Below are positions 46,844 through 56,307 of a DNA stretch of 64,000 nucleotides, one piece after another. The notes under the pieces were generated by a model. It ran no database searches and had not been told where the DNA came from. It saw only the letters and a list, made by a program, of their open reading frames with translations. The stretch covers positions 11,268,377 through 11,332,376 of the forward strand of contig CP016211.1 of the NCBI GenBank assembly GCA_001931535.1, read 5' to 3'. The DNA comes from Minicystis rosea. GTDB taxonomy: Bacteria > Myxococcota_A > Polyangia > Polyangiales > Polyangiaceae. The translations under genes were made by a program, and so were the position numbers. Within the stretch, counting starts at the first letter, position 1. Each line of letters begins with the position of its first letter.

Positions 46844-48387
46844 ATGCCCCTCCCTGCCGAGTTCGAGAAGCGCCTCTGGGCCGCGGCCGACCAGCTCTGG
46901 ACCAACTCCGCGCTCCAGCCCTCGGAGTACTCGACCCCGGTCCTGGCGCTCATCTTCCTCAAGTACGCCGACCACCGCTTCGCCCAGGCCGAGCGGCAGC
47001 TCGCCGCCAAGGCCCGCCGGCGCGGCGGCATCGGCAAGGACGACTACCACGGCCTCGGCGTCCCCTTCGTCCCCGAAGCGGCCCGGTTCCGGAAGCTGCT
47101 GGAGCTGCCCGAGGGGGCCGACATCGGCAAGGCGCTCAACGAGGCGATGAAGGCCATCGAGGCCGAGAACGATGATCTGAAGGACGTCCTGCCGAAGACC
47201 TATGGTCGGTTCGACGCGCAGACGCTGAAGGAGCTGCTCAAGCTGTTCGGGACCATCCCCGAGGACGTGGAGGGGACGTCTTCGGGCGGATCTACGAGTA
47301 CTTCCACGGAAACTTCGCGCCGCGGATGCTGCAGAAGGGCGGGGAGTATTTCACGCCTTATTCGGTGGTGCGGTTGATCGTGGAGATCGTCGAGCCTTAT
47401 CACGGGCGGGTTTACGACCCTGCTTGTGGGTCGGGCGGCATGTTCGTGCAGAGCGGGGCGTTCGTCGCGGCGCACGAGAAGAAGGCGACGGATGAGCTGG
47501 CCGTATATGGCGTCGAGAAGGTCGAACAGACGCTGCGGCTGGCGAAGATGAACTTGGCGGTGCACGGGCTGTCGGGGGACATCAAGCTGGCCAATAGCTA
47601 TTACGAAGACGTTCACGACCAGGTGGGGCGGTTCGACTTCGTGATGGCGAATCCGCCGTTCAACCAGAACGCGGTCGACAAAGAGCGGATCAAGGACGAC
47701 AAGAAGCGCTTCCCGTTCGGGATGCCGACGGTGGACAGCGCCAATTATCTGTGGATTCAGCTCTTCTACAGCGCGCTGAACGACAAGGGGCGGGCCGGGT
47801 TCGTGATGGCGAACAGCGCCAGCGATGCGCGGGGGAGCGAGCTGGAGCTACGAAAGAAGCTGATCCAGAGCGGGGCGGTCGATGTGATGGTGACGCTCAG
47901 CTCGAACTTCTTTTACACGGTGACGCTGCCGGTGACGCTGTGGTTCTTCGACAAGGGGAAGGCGAAGGGGCCGCGGAAGGACAAGGTGCTGTTCATCGAT
48001 GCGCGCCATATCTTCCGGCAGGTGGATAGGGCGCACCGGGATTTCACGGGCGAGCAGGTGGAGTACCTGGCGAACATCGTGCGGTTGTGGCGGGGAGAGC
48101 CGGTGGAGAACCGGCATGGGGGCGGGACGGCGCTGCGGGAGAGCTTTCCGGAGCTGAGGTATGAGGACCTTGCGGGGGTCTGCAAGGCGGCGACGCTTGC
48201 GGAGATTGAGGGGCAGGGGTGGAGTCTTAATCCGGGGCGGTATGTGGGGGTGGCGGAGCGGGCAGCGGAGGAGTTCGACTTCAAGGAGCGGCTCGAGGAG
48301 CTGAATGAAGAGCTGGAGCGGCTGAGCGGGGAGGCGCGGGAGCTGGAAGGGCGGATTGCGACGAATGTGGCGTATTTGCTCGGGTGA
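46844..48387 (+). pseudogene. hsdM: Type I restriction-modification methyltransferase subunit HsdM, frame broken at 47272-47275
   Basis: HsdM is the N6-adenine methyltransferase subunit of a type I system. The first frame carries the helical N-domain (MPLPAEFEKRLWAAADQLWT, STPVLALIFLKYADHRFAQA). The second frame carries GRIYEYFHGNFAPRMLQKGG, the SAM motif YDPACGSGGMF and the catalytic MANPPFNQ. The frames meet at GGGG 47272-47275, where one extra G restores GDVFGRIYEYF. The repaired protein would be about 514 residues, normal for HsdM. The stop overlaps the next start (GTGA). As written the gene is interrupted; the sequence may be in error or the gene switched off. Confidence 0.85.
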
Positions 48388-49633
48388 ATACAATGGCGAC
48401 ACCGCTCCCTAACGGATGGACTTACCGACGTCTTGATGAACTGGGGACGCTTGGGCGCGGCCGATCCCGACACCGCCCCCGAAATGCTCCCGTACTTTAC
48501 GGTGGCCGATACCCGTTCGTCCAAACGGCGGATGTGAGTGGGTGTGATGTTTATGTGACGACATACTCGCAGACATACAGCGAACAAGGCCTGGCCCAGA
48601 GTAAGATGTGGATGCCGGGAACGGTCTGTATTGTTAATGCCGGCGAGAATACCGGTGAGACGGGTATATTGACTTTCTCGGCCTGCTTCCCTGATAGCGT
48701 CATGGGCTTCGTGGCCGACCCAGAACTTAGTGACGCTAGATTTGTTAACTATGCGCTCAGGCTTAAGAAGTCCGAGGTGCGAACAGTAACCAAGGGAGCG
48801 ACGCAGGATAACCTTAGCTTGGAAAAGTTGCTGACGTTTCCGCTGGCGACTCCGCCCCTACATGTTCAGCGGCGCATTGCACATATTCTCGCCGCCTACG
48901 ACGACCTCATCGAGAACAACACGAAGCGCATCAAGATCCTCGAAGAGATGGCCCGCTCGCTCTACCGCGAGTGGTTCGTGCAGTTCCGGTTCCCCGGGCA
49001 TCATAAGGTGAAGCTGGTCGAGTCGCCGATGGGGAAGGTTCCGGAAGGGTGGAAGCTCCGTCCGCTTGGCGAAGTCGTAGACGACATCCGTGACGCCGTT
49101 GATCCGAGCACGGTCGACCCCGAAACTCCATATTTCGGGCTTGAACACCTGCCGCGCCGCTCGATTGCACTTGGCTCGTGGGGGCCGCTGGTGATGTCCA
49201 GAGCACGAAGCTGCGGGCGTGTGTCGGCGATGTTCTCTTCGGCAAGATTCGTCCGTACTTCCATAAGGTTGGGGTGGCGCCGGTCAACGCCGTATGTTCA
49301 TCCGATACGATCGTGCTGCGCGCCCGGAACCCCGAGCATTTCGGAGTAATCCTCTGCTGCGTGTCGAGCGACGAGTTCATCGCGCATGCCACGCAGACGT
49401 CTCAGGGGACGAAGATGCCACGTGCAAACTGGGACGTGCTCCGTGAGTACCCCGTTGCTCTGCCGCCAGAACGGCTGCTCGGGCGTTTCAACGATATGGT
49501 TCGAACGTTCGTCAGCTTGCTCCAACGGCTCGTTCTCAAGAGCCGCAATCTGAGCGCGACCCGCGACCTCCTCCTCCCTCGCCTCATCTCCGGCGAGATC
49601 GACGTCTCCTCCCTTCCCGATCCCACCGCCTGA
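48384..49633 (+). pseudogene. hsdS: Type I restriction-modification specificity subunit HsdS, frame broken at 49180-49184
   Basis: HsdS provides two target-recognition domains. TRD1 covers about residues 8-155, and a conserved helical spacer follows (ILAAYDDLIENNTKRIKILE, ARSLYREWFVQFRFPG). TRD2 starts with MGKVPEGWKLRPLGEVV and is split between frames. The tail NLSATRDLLLPRLISGEIDV is complete. One added G at the G5 run 49180-49184 joins the halves (about 417 residues). TRD1 is markedly less GC-rich than the rest, consistent with domain exchange. The start is GTG 48384, overlapping the hsdM stop, or ATG 48393. The stop TGATG overlaps darT. Confidence 0.82.
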
Positions 49634-50277
49634 TGGCCCCGCGCCCCACGCGCATTCTGCACTTCACCGAGATCGACAACCTCAATCGCATCGTCGCCGC
49701 AGGCGAGGTCCAGTGCACGGCCGACCTGCGCGCCGCCGGCACCGATTATCGCAGCATCGCGCTCGCCAACATCCAGGACCGGCGGGGCACGACGATCGTC
49801 CCCTGCGGACCGCGGGGCTGCTTGCACGAGTACGTCCCCTTCTACTTCGCGCCGCGATCGCCCATGCTCTACCTCATCAAATGCGGTGGCGTCGCGGGCG
49901 TCTCGCCGCAGCAGGAGCGCATCGTGTACCTCGTCTCCAGCGTCGAGGCGGTGCAAGCGGCGGGGCTTCCGTTCGTGTTCACCGACGGGCACGCGACCAT
50001 GACGCTCACCGACTTCTTCATGGACCTGGAGCGGCTCGACGCGATCGACTGGCCGCTCATGCGCGCGAAATACTGGAACGACACCGCGACGGACGGCGAT
50101 CGCAAGCGCCGGCGCCAGGCCGAGGCCCTCGTGCATCGCCGGATGCCGTGGCATCTCGTCGAGGAAGTCGTCGTCAAGACCGCGCGCGCAGACGCGGCGG
50201 TGCGTGCGAGCCTCACCGGCGCTGCCCATATTCCTACTGTTCGGATCGATCCGAGCTGGTACTTTGACGGCCCATGA
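49633..50277 (+). CDS. darT: DarT ssDNA thymidine ADP-ribosyltransferase toxin
   Basis: The 214-residue DUF4433/DarT protein uses NAD+ to ADP-ribosylate thymidines in single-stranded DNA, blocking replication. Hallmarks are visible: His10 and Asn18 in RILHFTEIDNLNRI, the NAD-contact Arg region QDRRGTTIVPCGPRG and FAPRSPMLY. The catalytic Glu is Glu164 in RRQAEALVHRRMPW. The start ATG overlaps the hsdS stop by one base and the stop overlaps the darG ATG (ATGA), so the toxin is translated within the restriction operon. DarTG pairs are known phage-defence modules. Confidence 0.9.
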   Translation: MAPRPTRILHFTEIDNLNRIVAAGEVQCTADLRAAGTDYRSIALANIQDRRGTTIVPCGPRGCLHEYVPFYFAPRSPMLYLIKCGGVAGVSPQQERIVYLVSSVEAVQAAGLPFVFTDGHATMTLTDFFMDLERLDAIDWPLMRAKYWNDTATDGDRKRRRQAEALVHRRMPWHLVEEVVVKTARADAAVRASLTGAAHIPTVRIDPSWYFDGP

Positions 50278-51344
50278 TCGCGTTCACCTCCGGCAACCTG
50301 CTCGACGCGGACGTCGAGGCGCTGGTCAACACGGTGAACTGCGTCGGCGTCATGGGGAAGGGCCTGGCCCTCCAGTTCAAGCAGGCCTATCCGGAGAACT
50401 TCCGTGTCTACGAGCGGGCGTGCCGGGCCGGTGAGGTCGCGCCGGGGCGGATGCTGACGGTCCCCACCGGCCGGCTCACGGGGCCGAAGCTCATCGTGAA
50501 CTTCCCCACGAAGCGGCACTGGCGCGGGGCCTCGCGCATGGAGGACATCGAGTCGGGGCTCGTCGCGCTCGTGGACGAGGTGCGGCGCCTTCACATCCGT
50601 TCCATCGCGATGCCTCCCCTCGGCTGCGGCAATGGCGGCCTCGATTGGGCCGACGTGCGCCCCCGGATCGAGCGCGCGCTCGCGGCGCTCGAAGGCGTCC
50701 GGGTCGTCATCTTCGAGCCTTCGGGCCCGCCGGCAGCGGACGCGATGGTGGTGGCGACGAAGAAGCCGCCGATGAGCCGCGGTCGCGCGTTGCTCGTCGC
50801 CCTCCTCGAACGGTACGCCCTCCCCGGCTACGAGCACACGAAGCTCGAGGTTCAGAAGCTCGCGTACTTCCTCTTCGCGCTCGGCGAGCTGCCCAAGCTC
50901 GCGTACGTGAAGCACCAGTTCGGCCCGTACGCGGAGAACCTGAACCACGTGCTCCAGGCGATGGAGGGCCACTACCTCCGCGGCTACGGCGACCGCTCCA
51001 AGGCGCGGGCCGAGATCACGCTCCTGCCCGGCGCCGTGGAGGCGGCACACGCCACGCTGGCCGACGACGCGGCGGCCGATGTCGCCGTCGAGCGAGTCGC
51101 GCGCCTCATCCAGGGCTTCGAGAACCCTCACGGCCTGGAGCTGCTCGCCACCGTCCACTGGGTCGCGACCCGTGAGGATCCGGCGGCCGCCGCCGACGTC
51201 GAGCAGGCGATCGCAGGCGTCGCCCGCTGGAACGAGCGCAAGCGCGAGCGCTTCCGGCCCGAGCACGTGCGCAAGGCATGGCGCCGCCTCCGCGAGGCGG
51301 GGTGGCTGCCGCAGGCAGACGCTGCGCTGAACGCGCCTCCGTAA
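50274..51344 (+). CDS. darG: DarG macrodomain ADP-ribosylglycohydrolase antitoxin
   Basis: The 356-residue antitoxin has an N-terminal macrodomain (about 1-155). It contains SGNLLDADVEALVNTVNCVG, GVMGKGLALQFKQAYP and NFPTK with Lys80, the residue expected for catalysis, then PPLGCGNGGLDW. The domain removes ADP-ribose from DNA. A C-terminal domain (about 165-356, SRGRALLVALLERYALPGYE, KLEVQKLAYFLFALGELPKL) is expected to bind and neutralise DarT directly. It begins inside the darT stop codon. Length matches known DarG proteins. Confidence 0.9.
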   Translation: MIAFTSGNLLDADVEALVNTVNCVGVMGKGLALQFKQAYPENFRVYERACRAGEVAPGRMLTVPTGRLTGPKLIVNFPTKRHWRGASRMEDIESGLVALVDEVRRLHIRSIAMPPLGCGNGGLDWADVRPRIERALAALEGVRVVIFEPSGPPAADAMVVATKKPPMSRGRALLVALLERYALPGYEHTKLEVQKLAYFLFALGELPKLAYVKHQFGPYAENLNHVLQAMEGHYLRGYGDRSKARAEITLLPGAVEAAHATLADDAAADVAVERVARLIQGFENPHGLELLATVHWVATREDPAAAADVEQAIAGVARWNERKRERFRPEHVRKAWRRLREAGWLPQADAALNAPP

Positions 51345-51419
51345 GCCCCCGCTTCGCCCGCCATCACGGTCGAAAACTCCATCCGCTCGAACCGCGTCGA
51401 CCATGACATCATCCCTCGG

Positions 51420-54400
51420 ATGAGCCCGGTCACGCGTGAGAGCGATGTCGAGCAAGCTGCCCTCGAGCTCTTCGAGGACCTTGGTTGGTCCACCGCCGAT
51501 GTCATGGAGGAGGTCCTCGGCGAGGACGGCACCCTCGGGCGCGAGACCCGCGGCGACGTCGTCCTCCTCCGCCGGCTCCGGCCCGCGCTGGAGAAGCTCA
51601 ACCCCGGCGCGCCCGCGGCGGCGATCGACCTCGCGATCGAGGCGCTCGTCCGCGACCGCTCGGCGATGAGCCTCGTGCATGCCAACCGCGAGGCCTACAA
51701 GCTCATCAAGGAGGGCGTCCCCGTCCGCGCCGCCTTATCGGAGGACGAGGGCGACGTCGATTTGCGCGTCCGGGTGGTCGATTGGGATCACCCGGAGCAG
51801 AACGACTTCTTCCTCGTCCAGCAGCTCTGGGTGCAGGGCGAGACGTACCTCCGGCGCGCCGACCTCGTGGGGTTCGTCAACGGGCTGCCGCTCGTCTTCA
51901 TCGAGTTGAAGGGCATCGATCAGAACGTCGAGCACGCCTACAAAAAGAACTTCCGCGACTACCTCGGCGCGGTCCCGCAGCTCTTCTGGTGGAACGCCTT
52001 GGTCATCCTCTCGAATGGCTTCGAGAGCCGCGTCGGCAGCATCACGGGCTCGTGGGATCACTTCAAGGAGTGGAAGCGCATCGAGCGCGAGGACGAGCCG
52101 GCGCGCGTCGGGCTCGAGGTGATCGTGCGCGGCCTCTGCGACAAGACGCGGCTCCTCGACGTCGTCGAGAGCTTCACCCTGTTCTCCGAGCAGAAGTCGG
52201 ACGTCGCCAAGATCGTCGGACAGAACCACCAGTTCCTCGGCGTGAACAACGCCATCGCTGCGGTGCGGAAGTATCAGCTCGCCTCCGCGCCGCCCGGCGT
52301 CCCGCGCGAGACCGTCGCCGCCCGCCGCCGGCTCGGCGTCTTCTGGCACACGCAGGGCTCGGGCAAGTCGTTCTCGATGGTCTTCTTCTCGCAGAAGATC
52401 CTACGCAAGCTTCCGGGCAACTGGACGTTCGTCATCGTCACCGACCGCGAGGATCTGGACGCGCAGATCTACAAGACCTTCGCCGCCTGCGGCGCCGTCC
52501 CGCCGCCGGGCAAGGCGAAGAAGGGCGATCACGGCGTCCAGGCCCGGACGGCGGAGCACCTGAAGCAGCTCCTCACCGAGGACCATCGCTACGTCTTCAC
52601 GCTCATCCAGAAGTTTCGCACCGACGTGAAGGGCGCGGCCTACCCGAAGCTCTCGGACCGGAGCGACATCATCGTCATCGCGGACGAGGCGCACCGATCG
52701 CAGTACGACACCTTCGCCCTCAACCTGCGCAACGCGCTGCCGAACGCGGCGTTCATCGGCTTCACCGGCACGCCGCTGATGGCCGGCGAGGAGAAGACGC
52801 GCGAGGTCTTCGGCGACTACGTCAGCGTCTACAACTTCCGCCAGGCCATCGCGGACAAGGCCACGGTGCCGCTCTACTACGAGGCGCGCATCCCGGAGCT
52901 CCAGCTCAGCAACGACGACCTGGCCGACGATCTGACCGCACTGCTCGACGAGGCGGACCTCGACGAGGAGCAGCAAAAGAAGGTCGAGCGCGAGTTCGCC
53001 CGCCAGTACCACCTCGTCACGCGCGAGGACCGCCTCGACACGATCGCGGCCGACCTCGTCAGGCACTTCCTCGGCCTCGCGCGCGGCACGAAGGCGATGG
53101 TGGTGGCCATCGACAAGCTCACCGCCGTGCGGATGCACGACAAGGTGAAGGCGGCCTGGAAGAACAAGCGCGAGGAGCTAGCGCTCCTACCCTACCAGGA
53201 CGAGGTCGCGCAGAAGGAGCGCCTCGCGACGCTCGCGTTCATGGACGAGACGGACATGGCCGTGGTCGTCTCGCAGGCCCAGAACGAGGTCGACGCGTTC
53301 AAGAAGAAGGGCCTCGACATCGCGCCGCACCGGCAGCGCATGATCAAGGAGGACCTCGACACCAAGTTCAAGGATGCCAGCGACCCGCTGCGCATCGTCT
53401 TCGTCTGCGCGATGTGGATGACGGGGTTCGACGTCCCGAGCTGCGGCGTCGTCTACCTCGACAAGCCGATGAAGAACCACACGCTGATGCAGACGATCGC
53501 CCGCGCGAACCGCGTGTTCGAGGGCAAGGTGAACGGTCTCATCGTCGACTACATCGGCGTGTTCCGGAACCTCCAGCGGGCGCTCGCGATCTACGGCTCC
53601 GACGCGGGCGGCGGCGTCGGGCCAGGCGACACGCCGGTGCAGCCGAAGGAAGTGCAGCTCGAGGAGCTGCGCGCGGCGATCGCGGAGGCGAAGAAGCTCG
53701 CCGAAGGCCGCGGCGTCGACCTGGAGAGCCCGAAGGACAAGCCCCTCTTGACCCGGCTCAAGCTCCTCGCCGATGGCGTGGAGAAGCTCCTCCACCCGGC
53801 GGACGTGAAGAAGACGTTCCTCCGGCTGACCGATCACGTGGACCGGCTCTACCGCGCCGTCGGCCTGGACGATCGGAAGAAGGCGCTCGCGCCCGACTGG
53901 GGCGTCCTCACGGACCTCGCGGCGCGCCTGCGCAGCCTCCAGCAGCCGGTGGACATCTCGAAGGTGATGGAAGCGGTCGAGAGGCTCCTCGACGAATCCA
54001 TCGACGCGCAGGGTTACGTGATCCGGGAGGTCACCGGCGCGCCCTACGGCGGGCGCGTTCACCTCGGCGGCATCAACTTCGCCGCGCTCGCCCGCTTCTT
54101 CGAACAGACCAAGCTCAAGGCCAGCACCGCGGAGGTCACAGCCGCTGCCGCGCGTCAGCGCGTCGAGACGCTCGTGCGCCTGAACCCGACCCGGCGCAAC
54201 CTACGTGATCAGCTCGAAGCGCTCATCGACGACTACAACGAGGGCGCGCACAACGCCGAGCGGTTCTTCGCGGACCTGATCACCTTCATGAAAGACAAGG
54301 TCGAGCCCGAGGAGCGCCGTACGAGCGCCGAGGGGCTGACGCCGGAGCAGCTCGCGCTCCACGACCTGCTGGTCGTCGATGCCGTGACGATCAGCGCAGA

Positions 54401-54653
54401 GGAGCGCGCCGCCGTGAAGAAGATCGCGCGCGAGCTGCCGAAGAAGCTCTCGCCGAAGCTCGTCATCGACTGGCGGAAGACCCAGCGCGCACGGGCGGCC
54501 GTGAAGGCCGCGATTCGGGACGAGCTCGACGAGCTACCCGAAGCCTACGGGCCCGAGGCGTATACGAAGATCGTCGAGGCGGTGTACGAGCACGTGTACG
54601 AGTCGTACTGGGGCGAGGGGAAGAGCAAGTACGCCGAGCCTCTCGGGGGCTGA
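51420..54653 (+). CDS. hsdR: Type I restriction endonuclease subunit HsdR
   Basis: The 1077-residue protein is the restriction and translocation subunit of the type I system. The N-terminal PD-(D/E)XK nuclease has Asp148 and Glu162-x-Lys164 in FVNGLPLVFIELKG. The SF2 translocase has Walker A GSGKS (residues 313-317) and DEAH at 422-425 (VIADEAHRSQYD), followed by FTGTPL. A helical C-terminal region (about 650-1077) should bind HsdM. The frame is intact, unlike hsdM and hsdS. It lies 75 bases after darG on the same strand, and the start ATG has only a weak ribosome site. Confidence 0.94.
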   Translation: MSPVTRESDVEQAALELFEDLGWSTADVMEEVLGEDGTLGRETRGDVVLLRRLRPALEKLNPGAPAAAIDLAIEALVRDRSAMSLVHANREAYKLIKEGVPVRAALSEDEGDVDLRVRVVDWDHPEQNDFFLVQQLWVQGETYLRRADLVGFVNGLPLVFIELKGIDQNVEHAYKKNFRDYLGAVPQLFWWNALVILSNGFESRVGSITGSWDHFKEWKRIEREDEPARVGLEVIVRGLCDKTRLLDVVESFTLFSEQKSDVAKIVGQNHQFLGVNNAIAAVRKYQLASAPPGVPRETVAARRRLGVFWHTQGSGKSFSMVFFSQKILRKLPGNWTFVIVTDREDLDAQIYKTFAACGAVPPPGKAKKGDHGVQARTAEHLKQLLTEDHRYVFTLIQKFRTDVKGAAYPKLSDRSDIIVIADEAHRSQYDTFALNLRNALPNAAFIGFTGTPLMAGEEKTREVFGDYVSVYNFRQAIADKATVPLYYEARIPELQLSNDDLADDLTALLDEADLDEEQQKKVEREFARQYHLVTREDRLDTIAADLVRHFLGLARGTKAMVVAIDKLTAVRMHDKVKAAWKNKREELALLPYQDEVAQKERLATLAFMDETDMAVVVSQAQNEVDAFKKKGLDIAPHRQRMIKEDLDTKFKDASDPLRIVFVCAMWMTGFDVPSCGVVYLDKPMKNHTLMQTIARANRVFEGKVNGLIVDYIGVFRNLQRALAIYGSDAGGGVGPGDTPVQPKEVQLEELRAAIAEAKKLAEGRGVDLESPKDKPLLTRLKLLADGVEKLLHPADVKKTFLRLTDHVDRLYRAVGLDDRKKALAPDWGVLTDLAARLRSLQQPVDISKVMEAVERLLDESIDAQGYVIREVTGAPYGGRVHLGGINFAALARFFEQTKLKASTAEVTAAAARQRVETLVRLNPTRRNLRDQLEALIDDYNEGAHNAERFFADLITFMKDKVEPEERRTSAEGLTPEQLALHDLLVVDAVTISAEERAAVKKIARELPKKLSPKLVIDWRKTQRARAAVKAAIRDELDELPEAYGPEAYTKIVEAVYEHVYESYWGEGKSKYAEPLGG

Positions 54654-54899
54654 CGCATCCGTGGCATGCGCCGACCTCGCGCGAGGTGATGTCGCATGGC
54701 GTCGCCGCACCGAGCAGCGAGCACGCAGCTCGATGCGTAAGTCGAACCGCCGTGAGCAGCCGTGTCAGCTTGGCAAGGCGCAAGGCCCTTTGGGCCACGT
54801 TGTCGTCGGCTCGGGTCGGTGCGGTGGCGGCGCGCGGCGCGCGAGCCCATACGATGTGAGCATCTCGCGCCGGCACACGAGGTGCCAGGGCGCGTGGCC
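54654..54899. other. Intergenic region after hsdR
   Basis: These 246 bases between hsdR and the lipoprotein gene hold no gene or clear signal. It marks the right edge of the restriction/DarTG block. Confidence 0.5.
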
Positions 54900-56300
54900 A
54901 TGAAACGCGCTTACCCTCTCTTCGCGCTCGCCTCAGGCTCGTTGTTGCTCATGCTCTCGGCCTGCACGCGCTCGTCGCTCCCCGACACCGAGCGCACGTG
55001 CGATTCATGGAGCAGGCGTGATGGCGAGCCGGAGATGGATAGATCCGTGTTCGCGGCCCTCGCGCTGCCCGGCGGCGGCGTCATGGCGTTGGAGAAGCGT
55101 GAGCTCGTCCTCGGTGGGCGCTGGAGCGGGATACGCAAGCACGATCCGGACGGCCGGGTCGCGTGGGAAATGACGCTCGGGGACGACGGTGTGGTGAGCG
55201 ACGGGCTGACGCGGGACGCGACGGGCGGGGTTCTCGTCGCCGGCGGCATCGGGGGAAAGGGGACGGTGCTGGGCACGGAGCTCACCTGCCCGGGACAGGA
55301 CACGTGTGGGTTCATCCTGAAGATCGACGATGCGGGAACGGTGCAGAGGACGATCCTGCTGCCGGGCGGTTTCCTCATGAACACGCCCGCCGTGACGTCC
55401 GACGGCCGGATCGCCGTCGAAGGGTGGTTCTACGACACGATCGATCTCGGCTGCGGAGCGCTGACGGCGGTCGAGGGCGACCACACGAACCGCTTCGTCG
55501 CGCTGCTCTCACCCTCGGGCGAGTGCCTTTGGTCGCGGGCCATCGTGAGCCCGAAGCTCAATGGTTGGACGCAGGATCACCTTGCCGTCGACGACGCGGG
55601 AGAAGTCGCGCTGACGATACCGCTCTGGATGTCATCCGGCGCGGAGGCCATCGATCTGGGCGAAGGCCCAGTGCCGTTCGACACCGAGAAGGGCTCCGCC
55701 ATCGCCGTTGCCAAGTACGCGCCGAACGGTGATTTGGCGCTCGCGAAGGTGGTGACCAGCACGAGCGCGAATCCCTCCATGACCGTGCTCGCACCGAACG
55801 TCGCGCTGACGCGCGCCGGGGAGGTGATCCTCTCGGCGACCCACAAGGGCGCGACCGATTTCGGCGATGGGCCCCAGGGCTCGCCGGAGCTCGTGCGACA
55901 AGCCGTCACGAAGCTCTCCGCGACGGGAGAGGTGCTGTGGACCCGCGACATCGCCGTGGGCGCGCTCGTCGAGGTCGGCGTGGGGCCATGGCCGTTCACG
56001 CTCGCGCTCGCGCCCGACGGAGCCGTCGTGCTCGCGGGCGTGAACGCGCTGGGAATGAAGATCCTCGACGACCCCACCCCGAAGGATGCGCTCTACGTCA
56101 TCACGTACGAGCCCGATGGGGACGTCGCGAGCACGCAGGCGTTCCCGCTCACGGGGAGAGCGGGTGTCCCGGCGCTGGACGCGAGCCAAGGCGACACGCT
56201 GCTCCTCGCGGGCGCGTTCGCCGGAACGCTCGATATCGGCCCGTCGCCCCTCGTGTCGGAGGGCGAATCGGACGCCTTCGTAGCCACCATCTGCCGCTGA
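54900..56300 (+). CDS. Lipoprotein with beta-propeller-like repeats
   Basis: The 466-residue protein has a lipoprotein signal MKRAYPLFALASGSLLLMLS followed by ACTRSS (lipobox SAC). The mature part has recurring segments of about 45-50 residues with KxDxxGxxxW-type turns: IRKHDPDGRVAWEM, ILKIDDAGTVQRTI, ALLSPSGECLWSR, VAKYAPNGDLALAK, VTKLSATGEVLWTR, VITYEPDGDVASTQ. This is typical of beta-propeller folds seen in secreted myxobacterial proteins. Role unknown, probably binding at the cell surface. It ends 7 bases before the second copy of the structured repeat. Confidence 0.75.
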   Translation: MKRAYPLFALASGSLLLMLSACTRSSLPDTERTCDSWSRRDGEPEMDRSVFAALALPGGGVMALEKRELVLGGRWSGIRKHDPDGRVAWEMTLGDDGVVSDGLTRDATGGVLVAGGIGGKGTVLGTELTCPGQDTCGFILKIDDAGTVQRTILLPGGFLMNTPAVTSDGRIAVEGWFYDTIDLGCGALTAVEGDHTNRFVALLSPSGECLWSRAIVSPKLNGWTQDHLAVDDAGEVALTIPLWMSSGAEAIDLGEGPVPFDTEKGSAIAVAKYAPNGDLALAKVVTSTSANPSMTVLAPNVALTRAGEVILSATHKGATDFGDGPQGSPELVRQAVTKLSATGEVLWTRDIAVGALVEVGVGPWPFTLALAPDGAVVLAGVNALGMKILDDPTPKDALYVITYEPDGDVASTQAFPLTGRAGVPALDASQGDTLLLAGAFAGTLDIGPSPLVSEGESDAFVATICR

Positions 56301-56307
56301 GCGCTCG

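Noticed and set aside
46844..54653. Possible complete mobile defence island with attachment sites
   Set aside because: No integrase, transposase, tRNA gene or flanking direct repeat was found. Only TRD1 of hsdS looks compositionally foreign.
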